This document shows positions 54,966 to 63,160 of a stretch of 64,000 bases of DNA, one piece after another. The first letter of the stretch is position 1, and each line of letters starts with the position of its first letter. The position numbers were made by a program, and so were the translations under genes. The DNA is taken from positions 1,240,001 to 1,304,000 of the forward strand of contig NZ_CP042241.1 in the NCBI RefSeq assembly GCF_007833275.1, given 5' to 3'. The notes beneath the pieces are model-generated. The model did no database searches and was not told the origin of the DNA. It saw only the letters and a program-made list of their open reading frames with translations. This stretch comes from Salarchaeum sp. JOR-1 (lineage in GTDB: Archaea; Halobacteriota; Halobacteria; Halobacteriales; Halobacteriaceae).

Positions 54966-55403
54966 TCAGCGAGGGGGGATACGTTTTCTGTTTGCTGATT
55001 GGAGGGGGACGTACTGGATGTAGTCTTCGAGGAGGAGCCAGCTGGTGGCGAGGAGGGCGCCGATGGTGTTGGCGAGCATGTCGGTCGGACTGTAGTAGCG
55101 ATTGGGGAGTGGGGCTTGGAGGAGTTCGATGAGGACGCCGTACGCAATTGCCCCACCAAGAATCAGGAGAAAACGGCGGCGCCGTGACCTAATAGTTGCG
55201 GTGGCGTAGGCGATGGCGAGGCCGAGGCCGGCGTACCCCGCGAAATGGAGTTGCTTGTCCCAGAGGGCGGTGACGCCACGCGGGGGTTGCGGGACCGCCT
55301 GCACGATTGAAAAATAAAAGAGGATGGTGGCGCCAGTGAGCACTCCCAGCCAGCGCACCCACGTGGGTGCCAACGGAATCGGAAGCCGATATTTTCCAGC
55401 CAT
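54966..55403 (-). CDS. VanZ-family membrane protein
   Basis: This is a 145-residue protein with four hydrophobic segments and the VanZ pattern: ALWDKQLHFAGYAGLGLAIA, GVLIELLQAPLPNRYYSP, then TDMLANTIGALLATSW. VanZ-like proteins are found with cell-envelope polysaccharide genes in many prokaryotes; their biochemical role is unclear. The ATG shares one base with the stop of the preceding gene, so it is in the same operon as the membrane protein and the DUF4330 protein, beside the priming glycosyltransferase. Confidence 0.88.
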   Translation of the reverse strand: MAGKYRLPIPLAPTWVRWLGVLTGATILFYFSIVQAVPQPPRGVTALWDKQLHFAGYAGLGLAIAYATATIRSRRRRFLLILGGAIAYGVLIELLQAPLPNRYYSPTDMLANTIGALLATSWLLLEDYIQYVPLQSANRKRIPPR

Positions 55404-56182
55404 TAGTACTCCCGATCGGCATCCCGGCTGTCGCTACGACTGGTGGTTCCCGTCGTCGCTTCATCAGCTGTGTCGTCGCCGTGCTGGGCAGGGGTGTTCG
55501 TGTCGGTGTTGGGGGTGGGTGGGTCGGGCGGTGCGAGCGCAGCGCTGAGCATCTGGACGGGACGACTTTCTCGGAGTTGGCTCCATGAGCGATCGCTGCG
55601 TGAGACGAGAAGTGCAACAGCGAGCAGCCCGCCGGCGGCGCTCAGTGTTGTGGTGGTGAGTTGGCCGCGGATTGCGGTGAGGGCGACGACTGCGCCCGTG
55701 GCGATGGTGAGGAGGAGGCCGGCGACTTTGAGTGGTACCGCCCGCACAACGTGCATTAAGGTGGTCCACGCACGGGTGATGCGGGCGCGGTGGGAGGCTG
55801 GCACCAGTGCGCGAACAACGTGGTCAAGGAGTGCGATAAGCGGGCCGACCGAGAACGTGGTTCGGAGGTCGATGACGACGACGTCGGGGTCGGGTTCTGC
55901 GGTGAGCCATTGGTAGAGGAAACTCGCTCGCAGCCACTGTTCGAGAACGATTGCGGTGGTGGTGACCGCTGACGTCGCACGTACGGCGGTGAGCCGCGAC
56001 ATTATCTGGGTGATCCGGGCGTGAAGCCGCGAGCCCTCGACGACCCGGCGAACACTACGGCCGACTCTGGATGTGCTGAGCGTTGTGAAGACTGTGTCAG
56101 CAAGGGTGGCGAGCCGTGACCCTGCGAGGGTATCCTCGAGGGTGGTGTAGACGCGGGAGCGGGTGAGTGCGGCTCGCAGCAT
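55403..56182 (-). CDS. Membrane protein of unknown function in the polysaccharide cluster
   Basis: This is a 259-residue protein. The N-terminal half is amphipathic and helical (LEDTLAGSRLATLADTVF). It contains a soluble stretch (EPDPDVVVIDLRTTFSVGPL), two hydrophobic helices (about 155-200, LKVAGLLLTIATGAVVALTA and LSAAGGLLAVALLVS) and a disordered acidic Thr/Asp-rich tail. No family is recognised with certainty; similar proteins accompany DUF4330 genes in haloarchaeal glycan clusters. It starts 6 bases after the DUF4330 stop, and its stop overlaps the VanZ start. Confidence 0.7.
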   Translation of the reverse strand: MLRAALTRSRVYTTLEDTLAGSRLATLADTVFTTLSTSRVGRSVRRVVEGSRLHARITQIMSRLTAVRATSAVTTTAIVLEQWLRASFLYQWLTAEPDPDVVVIDLRTTFSVGPLIALLDHVVRALVPASHRARITRAWTTLMHVVRAVPLKVAGLLLTIATGAVVALTAIRGQLTTTTLSAAGGLLAVALLVSRSDRSWSQLRESRPVQMLSAALAPPDPPTPNTDTNTPAQHGDDTADEATTGTTSRSDSRDADREY

Positions 56183-56188
56183 ACCTGG

Positions 56189-57592
56189 TTACTGGATGTT
56201 GGTGACGGTGCCGCGGATGGTGATCGACCCGAGGTCAAGCACGATCTGGGTGCCTTCTTGGAGGGAGCGTGCATGGAAGGTCAGCCCGGTGTCGGTTTGT
56301 CGCGTCCGGAGGGTTGCAGTGAGGTAGACGTCTTGTTTGACGGGGTGGGCGCGTTTGTAGATTTGGCCGCTCTCGCTCCGGAGGATGACGATTGCTGGTT
56401 CGGTGTGCATGGCGGTGAGCCGGGCGTATGTGGTGCCGTCCTGGGTTTCGGTCATCCCCACGTGGAGCCCATCAGCGATCGTCGGCGCGATCCCCTCAAT
56501 TTGGATGCGTACCGTCGTGTTCGTTACTGTCCCTGGCGGCGTCTGACTCCTAACCCGGACAATACTTCCACTGATGTCGTAGGCGGGTGTGCGCAGGGGG
56601 ATGGTGGTGCCGAGTTTGACGGGTGCGCCGGCGAACGTCGGCGTCCCATCCTGGATGACTGTGCGCAGCGATAGTCCGATGAGGGCGCGTTTTTGAGTGG
56701 GATTTCCGGTGGGGTACACCTGGATGGACGTCACTTCGGCGACAGTGGTATTGTGGATGCGATAGGTGTCGCCCGCCGACAGCGCTTGGGCCGTCGTCGT
56801 TGCCACCGTCGTCTCCATAACCACATCGGTCGTCGTCAGGTTCAGGCCGGTCGTCCCCAGCTGGGTGACCTGCCCGGTGACCGAATACTCGGTGGTTGTG
56901 AGCGGGACATTGGCGCCGAGCGTAATCGATTGGTTGGCAAACTGTGGTTGGGTGTCGCCCGCGTACACCTGCATCGTCGCACGCACCGTAACGTGGTGTT
57001 GGGCGGGATTACTCGTCGGCGTAATTGTGACTGCGGTCACCGTCGCCACCTGCCGCCCGGCCGCCACCACCGTATCCCCAGTGCTAATCGAATCAGCGAT
57101 ATCCGCCGACACCGTCGTCCTGAGCTGCACGGTCGCGTCGCGCGTTTGGAGTGTGGCACCGGTTTGATTGAGCCGGGTGATCGTCCCCGACACCGTGTAG
57201 TTCGGTGTCTGAATCGTCAACTCGTTGCCGGCGCCGAGTGTCCGGCCAGCATACTGGAACCGCTGTGGATCTTGGGTGAGCGTCCCGCGTAAGAGGACGC
57301 GGGCGATAACGCGAACGTCGCCGTCCTGGGTGGGCGAGTAGTAGACGTCAGTAACCGTCAGATTCCCTGGAGTGTTCGGCGCTAACTTGTCGCCACTCGA
57401 GATCTGCGCTGCCACGTAGTCGGGTTGGGTCCCTAGATCAACTGTTGCATACCGGGATTCTTCTTGGGGGTTGGCGAAGGGGTTGATGAGGGCGACGCCG
57501 GCTGCGAGCACGGCTATTACGAGTAGTACGACGAGTGCGTCGATGACGTTGATGACGCCGAAGAGGCGGCCGTCGTCGTCAATTACCGGCAT
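56189..57592 (-). CDS. DUF4330 repeat protein with N-terminal membrane anchor
   Basis: This is a 467-residue protein. The N-terminus MPVIDDDGRLFGVINVID followed by a hydrophobic helix (ALVVLLVIAVLAAGVALI) is the DUF4330 signature. The outside part consists of four repeats of a beta-rich unit with phrases such as GRTLGAGNELTIQTPNYTVS, NQSITLGANVPLTTTEYSV and APVKLGTTIPLRTPAYDISG. Such proteins are linked to exopolysaccharide loci and may form a periplasm-like scaffold at the cell surface; the biochemical role is unknown. It is first in an operon with the membrane and VanZ genes and diverges from the priming glycosyltransferase across a 190-base spacer. The start MPVID is preferred to an ATG two codons upstream. 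Confidence 0.85.
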   Translation of the reverse strand: MPVIDDDGRLFGVINVIDALVVLLVIAVLAAGVALINPFANPQEESRYATVDLGTQPDYVAAQISSGDKLAPNTPGNLTVTDVYYSPTQDGDVRVIARVLLRGTLTQDPQRFQYAGRTLGAGNELTIQTPNYTVSGTITRLNQTGATLQTRDATVQLRTTVSADIADSISTGDTVVAAGRQVATVTAVTITPTSNPAQHHVTVRATMQVYAGDTQPQFANQSITLGANVPLTTTEYSVTGQVTQLGTTGLNLTTTDVVMETTVATTTAQALSAGDTYRIHNTTVAEVTSIQVYPTGNPTQKRALIGLSLRTVIQDGTPTFAGAPVKLGTTIPLRTPAYDISGSIVRVRSQTPPGTVTNTTVRIQIEGIAPTIADGLHVGMTETQDGTTYARLTAMHTEPAIVILRSESGQIYKRAHPVKQDVYLTATLRTRQTDTGLTFHARSLQEGTQIVLDLGSITIRGTVTNIQ

Positions 57593-57751
57593 CCGCACTC
57601 ACCCGCTGCATACATGTTGCTTGAAGTGGGTTCGTCTGCGGAGTTAAAACCCGGTCTTTCCATCTCGCCGATCCGTTTTCAAACCCGGATTGGAGTGGAA
57701 ACCGTGTGGCTCGCAAGGGAGTTGTGTGGTGCGGTTGGTGCCCATCACACA

Positions 57752-57757
57752 TTTTAA
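57752..57757 (+). promoter_or_regulatory. TATA-like element, leaderless promoter
   Basis: TTTTAA lies 27-32 bases upstream of the ATG at 57784, the spacing of a leaderless haloarchaeal promoter for the priming transferase gene. Confidence 0.5.
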
Positions 57758-57783
57758 GTGAGTTCCTAGAGTAATCCGGATAG

Positions 57784-59208
57784 ATGGTTTCAAGCGGCGG
57801 CTATCGCGTTGTAAGTGCTGGTGGTACCATTGCCGCCACGCTTGCTGCGCTCCTCCTCGCCAACCTCCACGCCGTCCAACTCGTCATCACCACTACTATC
57901 CCACTTGTTCGTCGACTTCACCCCACAACACTCCAGGGCCCCGCATTCGGTATCGCCACACTCACCACCATTCTAGCGGTCGGCATTGCCGTTGCACCCC
58001 TGTATAAACCGCAGCCGCGTCGCATCCTGAATGTCGTCTATCACACCCACCGCCGCGTTCTCCTCGCCGGCTTGGCGCTGGCGACCATCGGCTACTTCGA
58101 CTACACCTACCGCCTCCCCCGCACCACCTTGCTATTGACTATCAGTATCCTGCTTGTGGTCCTGCCGGTGTGGTTTGTCATGATTCGTCGTCGTCCCGAC
58201 GGCAATGGCACCCGCACCCTCATCATCGGCGACGACGCCGACGAAATCGAACGGGTGTACACAGCGCTTGCTGAGGACCCGGTTGGGTACGTCGGCCCTG
58301 TCCTCATGCAAGCTGACGGCGGCACCACAACCACCGCCGACCAGGCGCCCATTGAGTCGGATGCGTCAGTGGGGGCGCATGGCCGGGTTGGTGGGCTGTC
58401 CCGGCTCGCAGACGTCATCACCGCCTACGAGATCGATCGCGCGGCATTCGCCTTCGAACACACGGACCGCGGCGAATTCTTCGGCGCGCTCGGCACCTGT
58501 CACGACCACGGCGTTGACGCCGTTATCCGCCGCGACCGCGCCGACAGCGTCCTCATCGCCGACCAACCCGGCAACGAGCTTGTAGAAATCGATGTCGAAC
58601 CCTGGGACTGGCAAGACCGCGCCATCAAACGCCTCTTCGACCTCACCTTTGCAATTTCGGCGCTGCTTGTGCTCTTGCCAGTTATCCTCGTGATTGCCGC
58701 CGCCATCAAACTCGACGACGGCGGGGCAATACTGTATGAACAGGAGCGCACGGCGGAGCTCGGGGAAACCTTCCCCGTGTACAAGTTCCGGAGTATGCAG
58801 CCACGGAGTGCATCCGTCGAACCAGGGGAAGAAGCAGATCGTGTCACACGGGTTGGTCGGCTCTTGCGGAAAACGCACCTGGATGAGATTCCGCAGCTCT
58901 GGTCGATCCTGGTGGGTGATATGAGTGTTGTTGGGCCGCGCGCGGTGTGGACCGACGAGGAATACCTCTTGGAGGCCGACGTCGCCCAATGGCGCCAGCG
59001 CTGGTTCGTCAAACCCGGTCTAACAGGGCTTGCCCAAATCAATGATGTGTCCAGTGAGAATCCCACGGCGAAATTACGATACGACGTCGACTACATCCGG
59101 AACCAATCACTCCGCTACGACGTCGCCATCGTCGTTCGCCAACTCTGGAAGGTCTTCGTCGACGCCGTCACTTTCCTTCGTGGTGAGGATCCGGACGCTG
59201 ACGATTAA
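57784..59208 (+). CDS. Polyprenyl-phosphate glycosylphosphotransferase (WbaP/WcaJ type)
   Basis: This is a 474-residue protein. The N-terminal half has four to five membrane helices (TIAATLAALLLANLHAVQLV, ILLVVLPVWFVMI) and a Rossmann-like middle (TRTLIIGDDADEIERVY). The C-terminal catalytic domain has one hydrophobic helix (LTFAISALLVLLPVILVIAA) and the family motifs YKFRSMQP, LLRKTHLDEIPQLWSILVGD, MSVVGPRAV and KPGLTGLAQI. It transfers a sugar-1-phosphate from a nucleotide sugar to polyprenyl or dolichyl phosphate, starting lipid-linked glycan assembly at the inner membrane face. The STT3-like gene follows 71 bases later on the same strand. Confidence 0.93.
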   Translation: MVSSGGYRVVSAGGTIAATLAALLLANLHAVQLVITTTIPLVRRLHPTTLQGPAFGIATLTTILAVGIAVAPLYKPQPRRILNVVYHTHRRVLLAGLALATIGYFDYTYRLPRTTLLLTISILLVVLPVWFVMIRRRPDGNGTRTLIIGDDADEIERVYTALAEDPVGYVGPVLMQADGGTTTTADQAPIESDASVGAHGRVGGLSRLADVITAYEIDRAAFAFEHTDRGEFFGALGTCHDHGVDAVIRRDRADSVLIADQPGNELVEIDVEPWDWQDRAIKRLFDLTFAISALLVLLPVILVIAAAIKLDDGGAILYEQERTAELGETFPVYKFRSMQPRSASVEPGEEADRVTRVGRLLRKTHLDEIPQLWSILVGDMSVVGPRAVWTDEEYLLEADVAQWRQRWFVKPGLTGLAQINDVSSENPTAKLRYDVDYIRNQSLRYDVAIVVRQLWKVFVDAVTFLRGEDPDADD

Positions 59209-59279
59209 TCGGTGTGAAGCTATCGGGGTCACGAATCCAATCGGTGGAGTTTTACTGCGAAGGGGGTTGAAGGACACGT

Positions 59280-61607
59280 ATGGCTGACGTTCGGGACGCC
59301 ACCGACGCGTTCCTTGACGAGCATCCCGACGCCGAAGCGTCCTTGCGCGAGGTCCTTACCATCGACGACCGCCAGGATGCGTGGGCGTTTGAGGATATTC
59401 CGATGGATTCGGGAACGTTCGGCGAACTGGTGTCCCGCAACATCGCCGAATCTACCGAGGACGGCTACGAACTGGCTGATCCGGCTGCGGTTCAGGCAGC
59501 CCTCGAGGGAGACGCCATCCAAGAAGGTGCCGATGAATCAAAGTCGAATTTCTCGGTGGCAGTGGATGGCGTGTGGAGGCGTGTGGAGTGGCGGGTTGTC
59601 GGCGCGTTACTCGGAGCGTTGGCGCTTGTTGTGGCATTCAGGCTGTTTTCGTTGCCCGCGGTGTTCCGCGGGGGTGACGTCGTGCTCACGGCGAATGATC
59701 CGTACTACTATCGGTATCTCGTGGAAGGGCTTCTCAAGCGCACGGCGGGGCCATTCGACCTCAGGGCGTTGTCAGATCTGCAGTTTGCGGTGTTGAAGGG
59801 CGAACCCCTCCTAGTGGTGACGCTATGGTGGATCGCAAGCCTGCTCGGCGGTGGCACCCACACCGCAGGCCTGGTGTTGGCATGGTATCCAGTCGTTGCC
59901 GCCGTGCTGACTGGTGGTGTCGTGTACGTTGTTGGCACGCGGCTGTTTGCTGATCGGCGGGTGGGGCTTGCCAGTGTGGTGATGTTGGCGGCGATTCCCG
60001 TCCACGGATTTCGGACCAGTCTTGGGTTTGCTGATCACCACGCTTTCGATATGCTCTGGCTGTCGCTCGTTCTGCTCGGCCTCGTCATCGTAAGTACGGA
60101 TCGAAACGATGGATGGCTGCGACGTCGGGAGGCGTGGCTAGGGAGTCTCGTGTTGGGATTTGCTGTGGCCGGCCAGACGCTCGCCTGGGACAATAGTCCA
60201 ATCCTCCTCGCCGTTATTGGGCTGTTTGTCGCTGTGCGGGTGCTCGCTGATGTGTCGGCAACACGTTCCCCACTTCGTGAAAACCTGCCGCTCCTCGCGG
60301 GGCTTGGGGTTGCGTCGGTGCTGACGGTGTTCGTCCATGAGAGCTTTGGCTGGCACACCGATCAAGTGGCCTTTGCCCCCGCACTCCTCTTGGCCGGGGC
60401 CGTCGGTGTCGTCGGGCTGGCCACAATTGTCGCTCGGTTCGGCGGCTCGTATCGAGTGTTGGGTGGCGTTGAACTTGTCGGCGCTGTGGTCGGGTGGCTG
60501 GCGATGCAGGCGTTGTTCCCGGAGTACGTTCACCGGGCAGTCGAACGCGTCCAGTGGCTCGTGAACGTTGGTGGAATTGCGGAAACGGTGAGTCTGGTTG
60601 GCGGTGAATTCGAAATCGCCGTAATCTACCTATTCGGACTGCTATTCTTCCTTGGCGCGCCCTACGTAGTGTGGCTTGGCTGGCGGGGTGGAACGAACTA
60701 TCGACCGGCCTGGCTTGCTGTCAGCGGCATGGGCGCATACTTCTTTATCTTGAGTCTCATCCAGATCCGGTTTGCTGGAGCGTTGGCCGTACCGACGGCG
60801 ATTGCGAGTGGGTTGGGCTTCGTTCATCTCGCCGCTGTTGTTGATGTCACGCGACGGCCTGCCGTGTTCAAGGATGGGGGAGGGATTACTGGGGCGATTC
60901 GGGTGCCGTCGGCGCAGACGGCTGGTTATCTCGTTGTGTTGTTCCTGTTGGTGGGTGGGTTGAGTTTTGTCCAGACGCCGATTAAGACGAGTCAATTGAC
61001 CTACGGGCCCGAGCAGTATCATGCGGCCGACTGGATGGCCGACGACGCCGCCGACCGCGACTTGGCCTATCCGCAAAATTACGTGTTGAGCCAATGGGGC
61101 CACAACCGGATGTACAACTACTTCGTCAACGGCCACTCCCTTTCGTATGGATTTGCGAAAGGTACGTATATCTCTTTTTTAAACTCGACAGCCGGACAGG
61201 CATGGTACGAAAGTCTTCGTGATCGCGTCGGGTATATTGTCACCACAACTGGGGCGTCTATCGAGAGAGAGGGATCGATGTGGGTGCGACTCCACGAGCA
61301 CTTCGGGAGCGGCTATGATGACGTGGCCGGCCTGTCACACTATCGCGCCGTGTGGATCTCCGACGACAACTCACTGAAAGTCTTCTCCGTTGTGCCCGGC
61401 GCAACGATTGTTGGGAACGCGACCCAATCGAACGTGGTCCTTCGTACAACGGTCGAAGTTTCGGGGGTCACCTTTGAGTATCAGCGTCAGGTGCCCGTGA
61501 CGAACGGGACATTTTCAGTGACGGTTCCGTATCCGGGAACGTATACGGTAGCCGGCGAGACAGTCAGTGTGTCGGAAACAGCCGTCCAGAACGGGACGCA
61601 AATATGA
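59280..61607 (+). CDS. aglB: Divergent STT3/AglB-family oligosaccharyltransferase
   Basis: This is a 775-residue protein. A cytoplasmic N-terminal region (about 1-95, acidic and helical) precedes about 12 membrane helices and a C-terminal extracellular domain (about 560-775). The membrane part keeps the GT-C/STT3 motifs: TANDPYYYRYLVEGLL (first acidic motif after helix 1) and SLGFADHHAFDMLW (second). The C-terminal domain should carry WWDYG, the acceptor-sequon binding motif, but the matching place reads NYVLSQWGHNRMYNYF. STT3 proteins move a lipid-linked glycan to Asn in secreted proteins. With that motif changed, this may recognise a different acceptor or work as a glycan ligase. TATA-like TTTTACT at 59250-59256 suggests its own leaderless promoter. 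Confidence 0.85.
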   Translation: MADVRDATDAFLDEHPDAEASLREVLTIDDRQDAWAFEDIPMDSGTFGELVSRNIAESTEDGYELADPAAVQAALEGDAIQEGADESKSNFSVAVDGVWRRVEWRVVGALLGALALVVAFRLFSLPAVFRGGDVVLTANDPYYYRYLVEGLLKRTAGPFDLRALSDLQFAVLKGEPLLVVTLWWIASLLGGGTHTAGLVLAWYPVVAAVLTGGVVYVVGTRLFADRRVGLASVVMLAAIPVHGFRTSLGFADHHAFDMLWLSLVLLGLVIVSTDRNDGWLRRREAWLGSLVLGFAVAGQTLAWDNSPILLAVIGLFVAVRVLADVSATRSPLRENLPLLAGLGVASVLTVFVHESFGWHTDQVAFAPALLLAGAVGVVGLATIVARFGGSYRVLGGVELVGAVVGWLAMQALFPEYVHRAVERVQWLVNVGGIAETVSLVGGEFEIAVIYLFGLLFFLGAPYVVWLGWRGGTNYRPAWLAVSGMGAYFFILSLIQIRFAGALAVPTAIASGLGFVHLAAVVDVTRRPAVFKDGGGITGAIRVPSAQTAGYLVVLFLLVGGLSFVQTPIKTSQLTYGPEQYHAADWMADDAADRDLAYPQNYVLSQWGHNRMYNYFVNGHSLSYGFAKGTYISFLNSTAGQAWYESLRDRVGYIVTTTGASIEREGSMWVRLHEHFGSGYDDVAGLSHYRAVWISDDNSLKVFSVVPGATIVGNATQSNVVLRTTVEVSGVTFEYQRQVPVTNGTFSVTVPYPGTYTVAGETVSVSETAVQNGTQI

Positions 61608-62176
61608 ACTATGGCCGACCAGTACGCACATCACTCCGATTGTACAGCAATTTTAGATTGCTCCATAGCGGACACTAGGAAGGAAATCACTCCGCATTGC
61701 GTAATATCGGTCGGATCGAGTACTCTACTATTGGTGAATTGAATGAGGCGCTCGTTGCACCTTACACTGTGGTGACAACCGTTGTGATTCAATATGTCCG
61801 CTAGTCCTTTGGTATGTCTTCCCGCATGTGTTCTTCCTCGGTTGATGGTTCCGGTGGTGCGAACAGGATAGTGAAGAGTCGTCCGGACCGCGAGTTGACG
61901 ACTAATTAGACCAGTGGGTGCCAAAGTCGGGTTTTGCATTCGTTGTCGCGAGATTAGGGCCCCTGTCGCTGGTTTGACTCCGGCTGGAGTGCGAATACGG
62001 GTTCAGACGCAACGACTGCGACCACGAAAACGACGGCGACGAGGCCATTCACGACGCCGACAGGCTGGCCGACCCTTATCGTCGAGTACGTCCATTCGGT
62101 TCACCAGTAGCAGTCATATCTCCCGAGAATACGACGACTTCACCGTCCGCAAGGGCTGACAGCACGCCCGGAGGCC
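61608..62176. other. Gene-poor gap in the glycosylation cluster
   Basis: I see no gene with support. A minus-strand frame at 61631-61939 and a plus-strand frame at 61914-62159 are open but have Arg/His-rich, unlikely compositions. The stretch near 61985-62150 (plus strand, another frame) looks like eroded coding sequence rich in Asp, so a decayed gene is possible. Confidence 0.4.
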
Positions 62177-63112
62177 TCAGTTGTTGCGATAGTACTGAAT
62201 GGTTCGATCCAGTCCCTCACTGAAGTCGACGGCTGGCTCGTAGCCGAGCTGCTCCTTGGCCTTCGAGATGTCGGCGTGGGAGTGGCGAACGTCGCCCGGC
62301 CGAGGGTCGTCGTAGATCGGATTAATCTCGGTTCCGAGCAGGTCATTCAGATTGTCGACGAGATTATTGATCGTGACGCGTCCACCACAGCCGACGTTGA
62401 ACGCCTCTCCAGTCACATCGCCCTCGGCGGCAAGGATGTTCGCCTGTACAGCATTGTCGATGAACGTGAAGTCACGTGACTGCTCGCCGTCCCCGTAGAT
62501 GACGGGGCGCTCGCCCTCGAGCATCAGGGAGATAAACTTCGGAATGACGGCCGCATACTCACCATTGGGGTCCTGCCGCGGGCCGAAGATATTAAAGTAG
62601 CGCAGCGCCGCCGTATCAATGTCGTAGAGGTCGCTGAACTGAATCGCGAGTTTCTCTGTGTAGTACTTCGAGAGCGCGTACGGCGATTCGGGCTGGGAGT
62701 GCATCGACTCGACTTTCGGAAGCTGCTCGGTCGAGCCGTAGACGGAGGATGAAGAGGCGACAACGGCGGTGTCGACATCGGCGTTGCGGGCGGCGTTCAG
62801 AATTGTGGCCGTTCCTGTACAGTTGGCGTCCGTCGTGGTGACGGGATCCTCGACACTCCGAGGAACGGATGGCACGGCGGCCTGATGGAAGACGTAGTCG
62901 ACGCCGTCGGTGACGGTAGCCATCTGATCTGCATCACGGATATCTGCTTCATGGAACCTGAAGTCGTCGCTCGAACGAAGGGACTGGAGGTTTTGTTCGC
63001 GTCCGGTTTCGAAGTTGTCGACGCCGCGAACCTCGTAGTCGCGATCAAGCAGGGCATTCGCGAGGTTTGACCCGATGAACCCCGCAACTCCGGTGACGAG
63101 TGCAGTTGGCAT
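62177..63112 (-). CDS. NAD-dependent sugar epimerase (GalE/WbpP-like)
   Basis: This is a 311-residue short-chain dehydrogenase of the extended type. It has an N-terminal NAD-binding motif (ALVTGVAGFIGSNLANALL), a VDNFETGREQNL acidic strand end, the SSSSVYG and YALSKYYTEK catalytic motifs (Ser/Thr, Tyr-x3-Lys), YFNIFGPRQDPNGEYAAVIP, and DFTFIDNAVQA. The pattern is closest to UDP-N-acetylglucosamine/UDP-glucose 4-epimerases of the WbpP group. It would supply UDP-GalNAc or UDP-galactose-type donors. The UDP-sugar dehydrogenase on the same strand lies 48 bases upstream, so they probably form one transcript and one pathway. Confidence 0.9.
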   Translation of the reverse strand: MPTALVTGVAGFIGSNLANALLDRDYEVRGVDNFETGREQNLQSLRSSDDFRFHEADIRDADQMATVTDGVDYVFHQAAVPSVPRSVEDPVTTTDANCTGTATILNAARNADVDTAVVASSSSVYGSTEQLPKVESMHSQPESPYALSKYYTEKLAIQFSDLYDIDTAALRYFNIFGPRQDPNGEYAAVIPKFISLMLEGERPVIYGDGEQSRDFTFIDNAVQANILAAEGDVTGEAFNVGCGGRVTINNLVDNLNDLLGTEINPIYDDPRPGDVRHSHADISKAKEQLGYEPAVDFSEGLDRTIQYYRNN

Positions 63113-63160
63113 ACCTGCGAGTTCTTCACGGACTGGGGTTAGTCTGTCGACTCCGAGCAG

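Noticed and set aside
61631..62159. Two short opposing frames in the gap before the epimerase
   Set aside because: Both have Arg/His-rich composition and no start signals; the region is reported as gene-poor.
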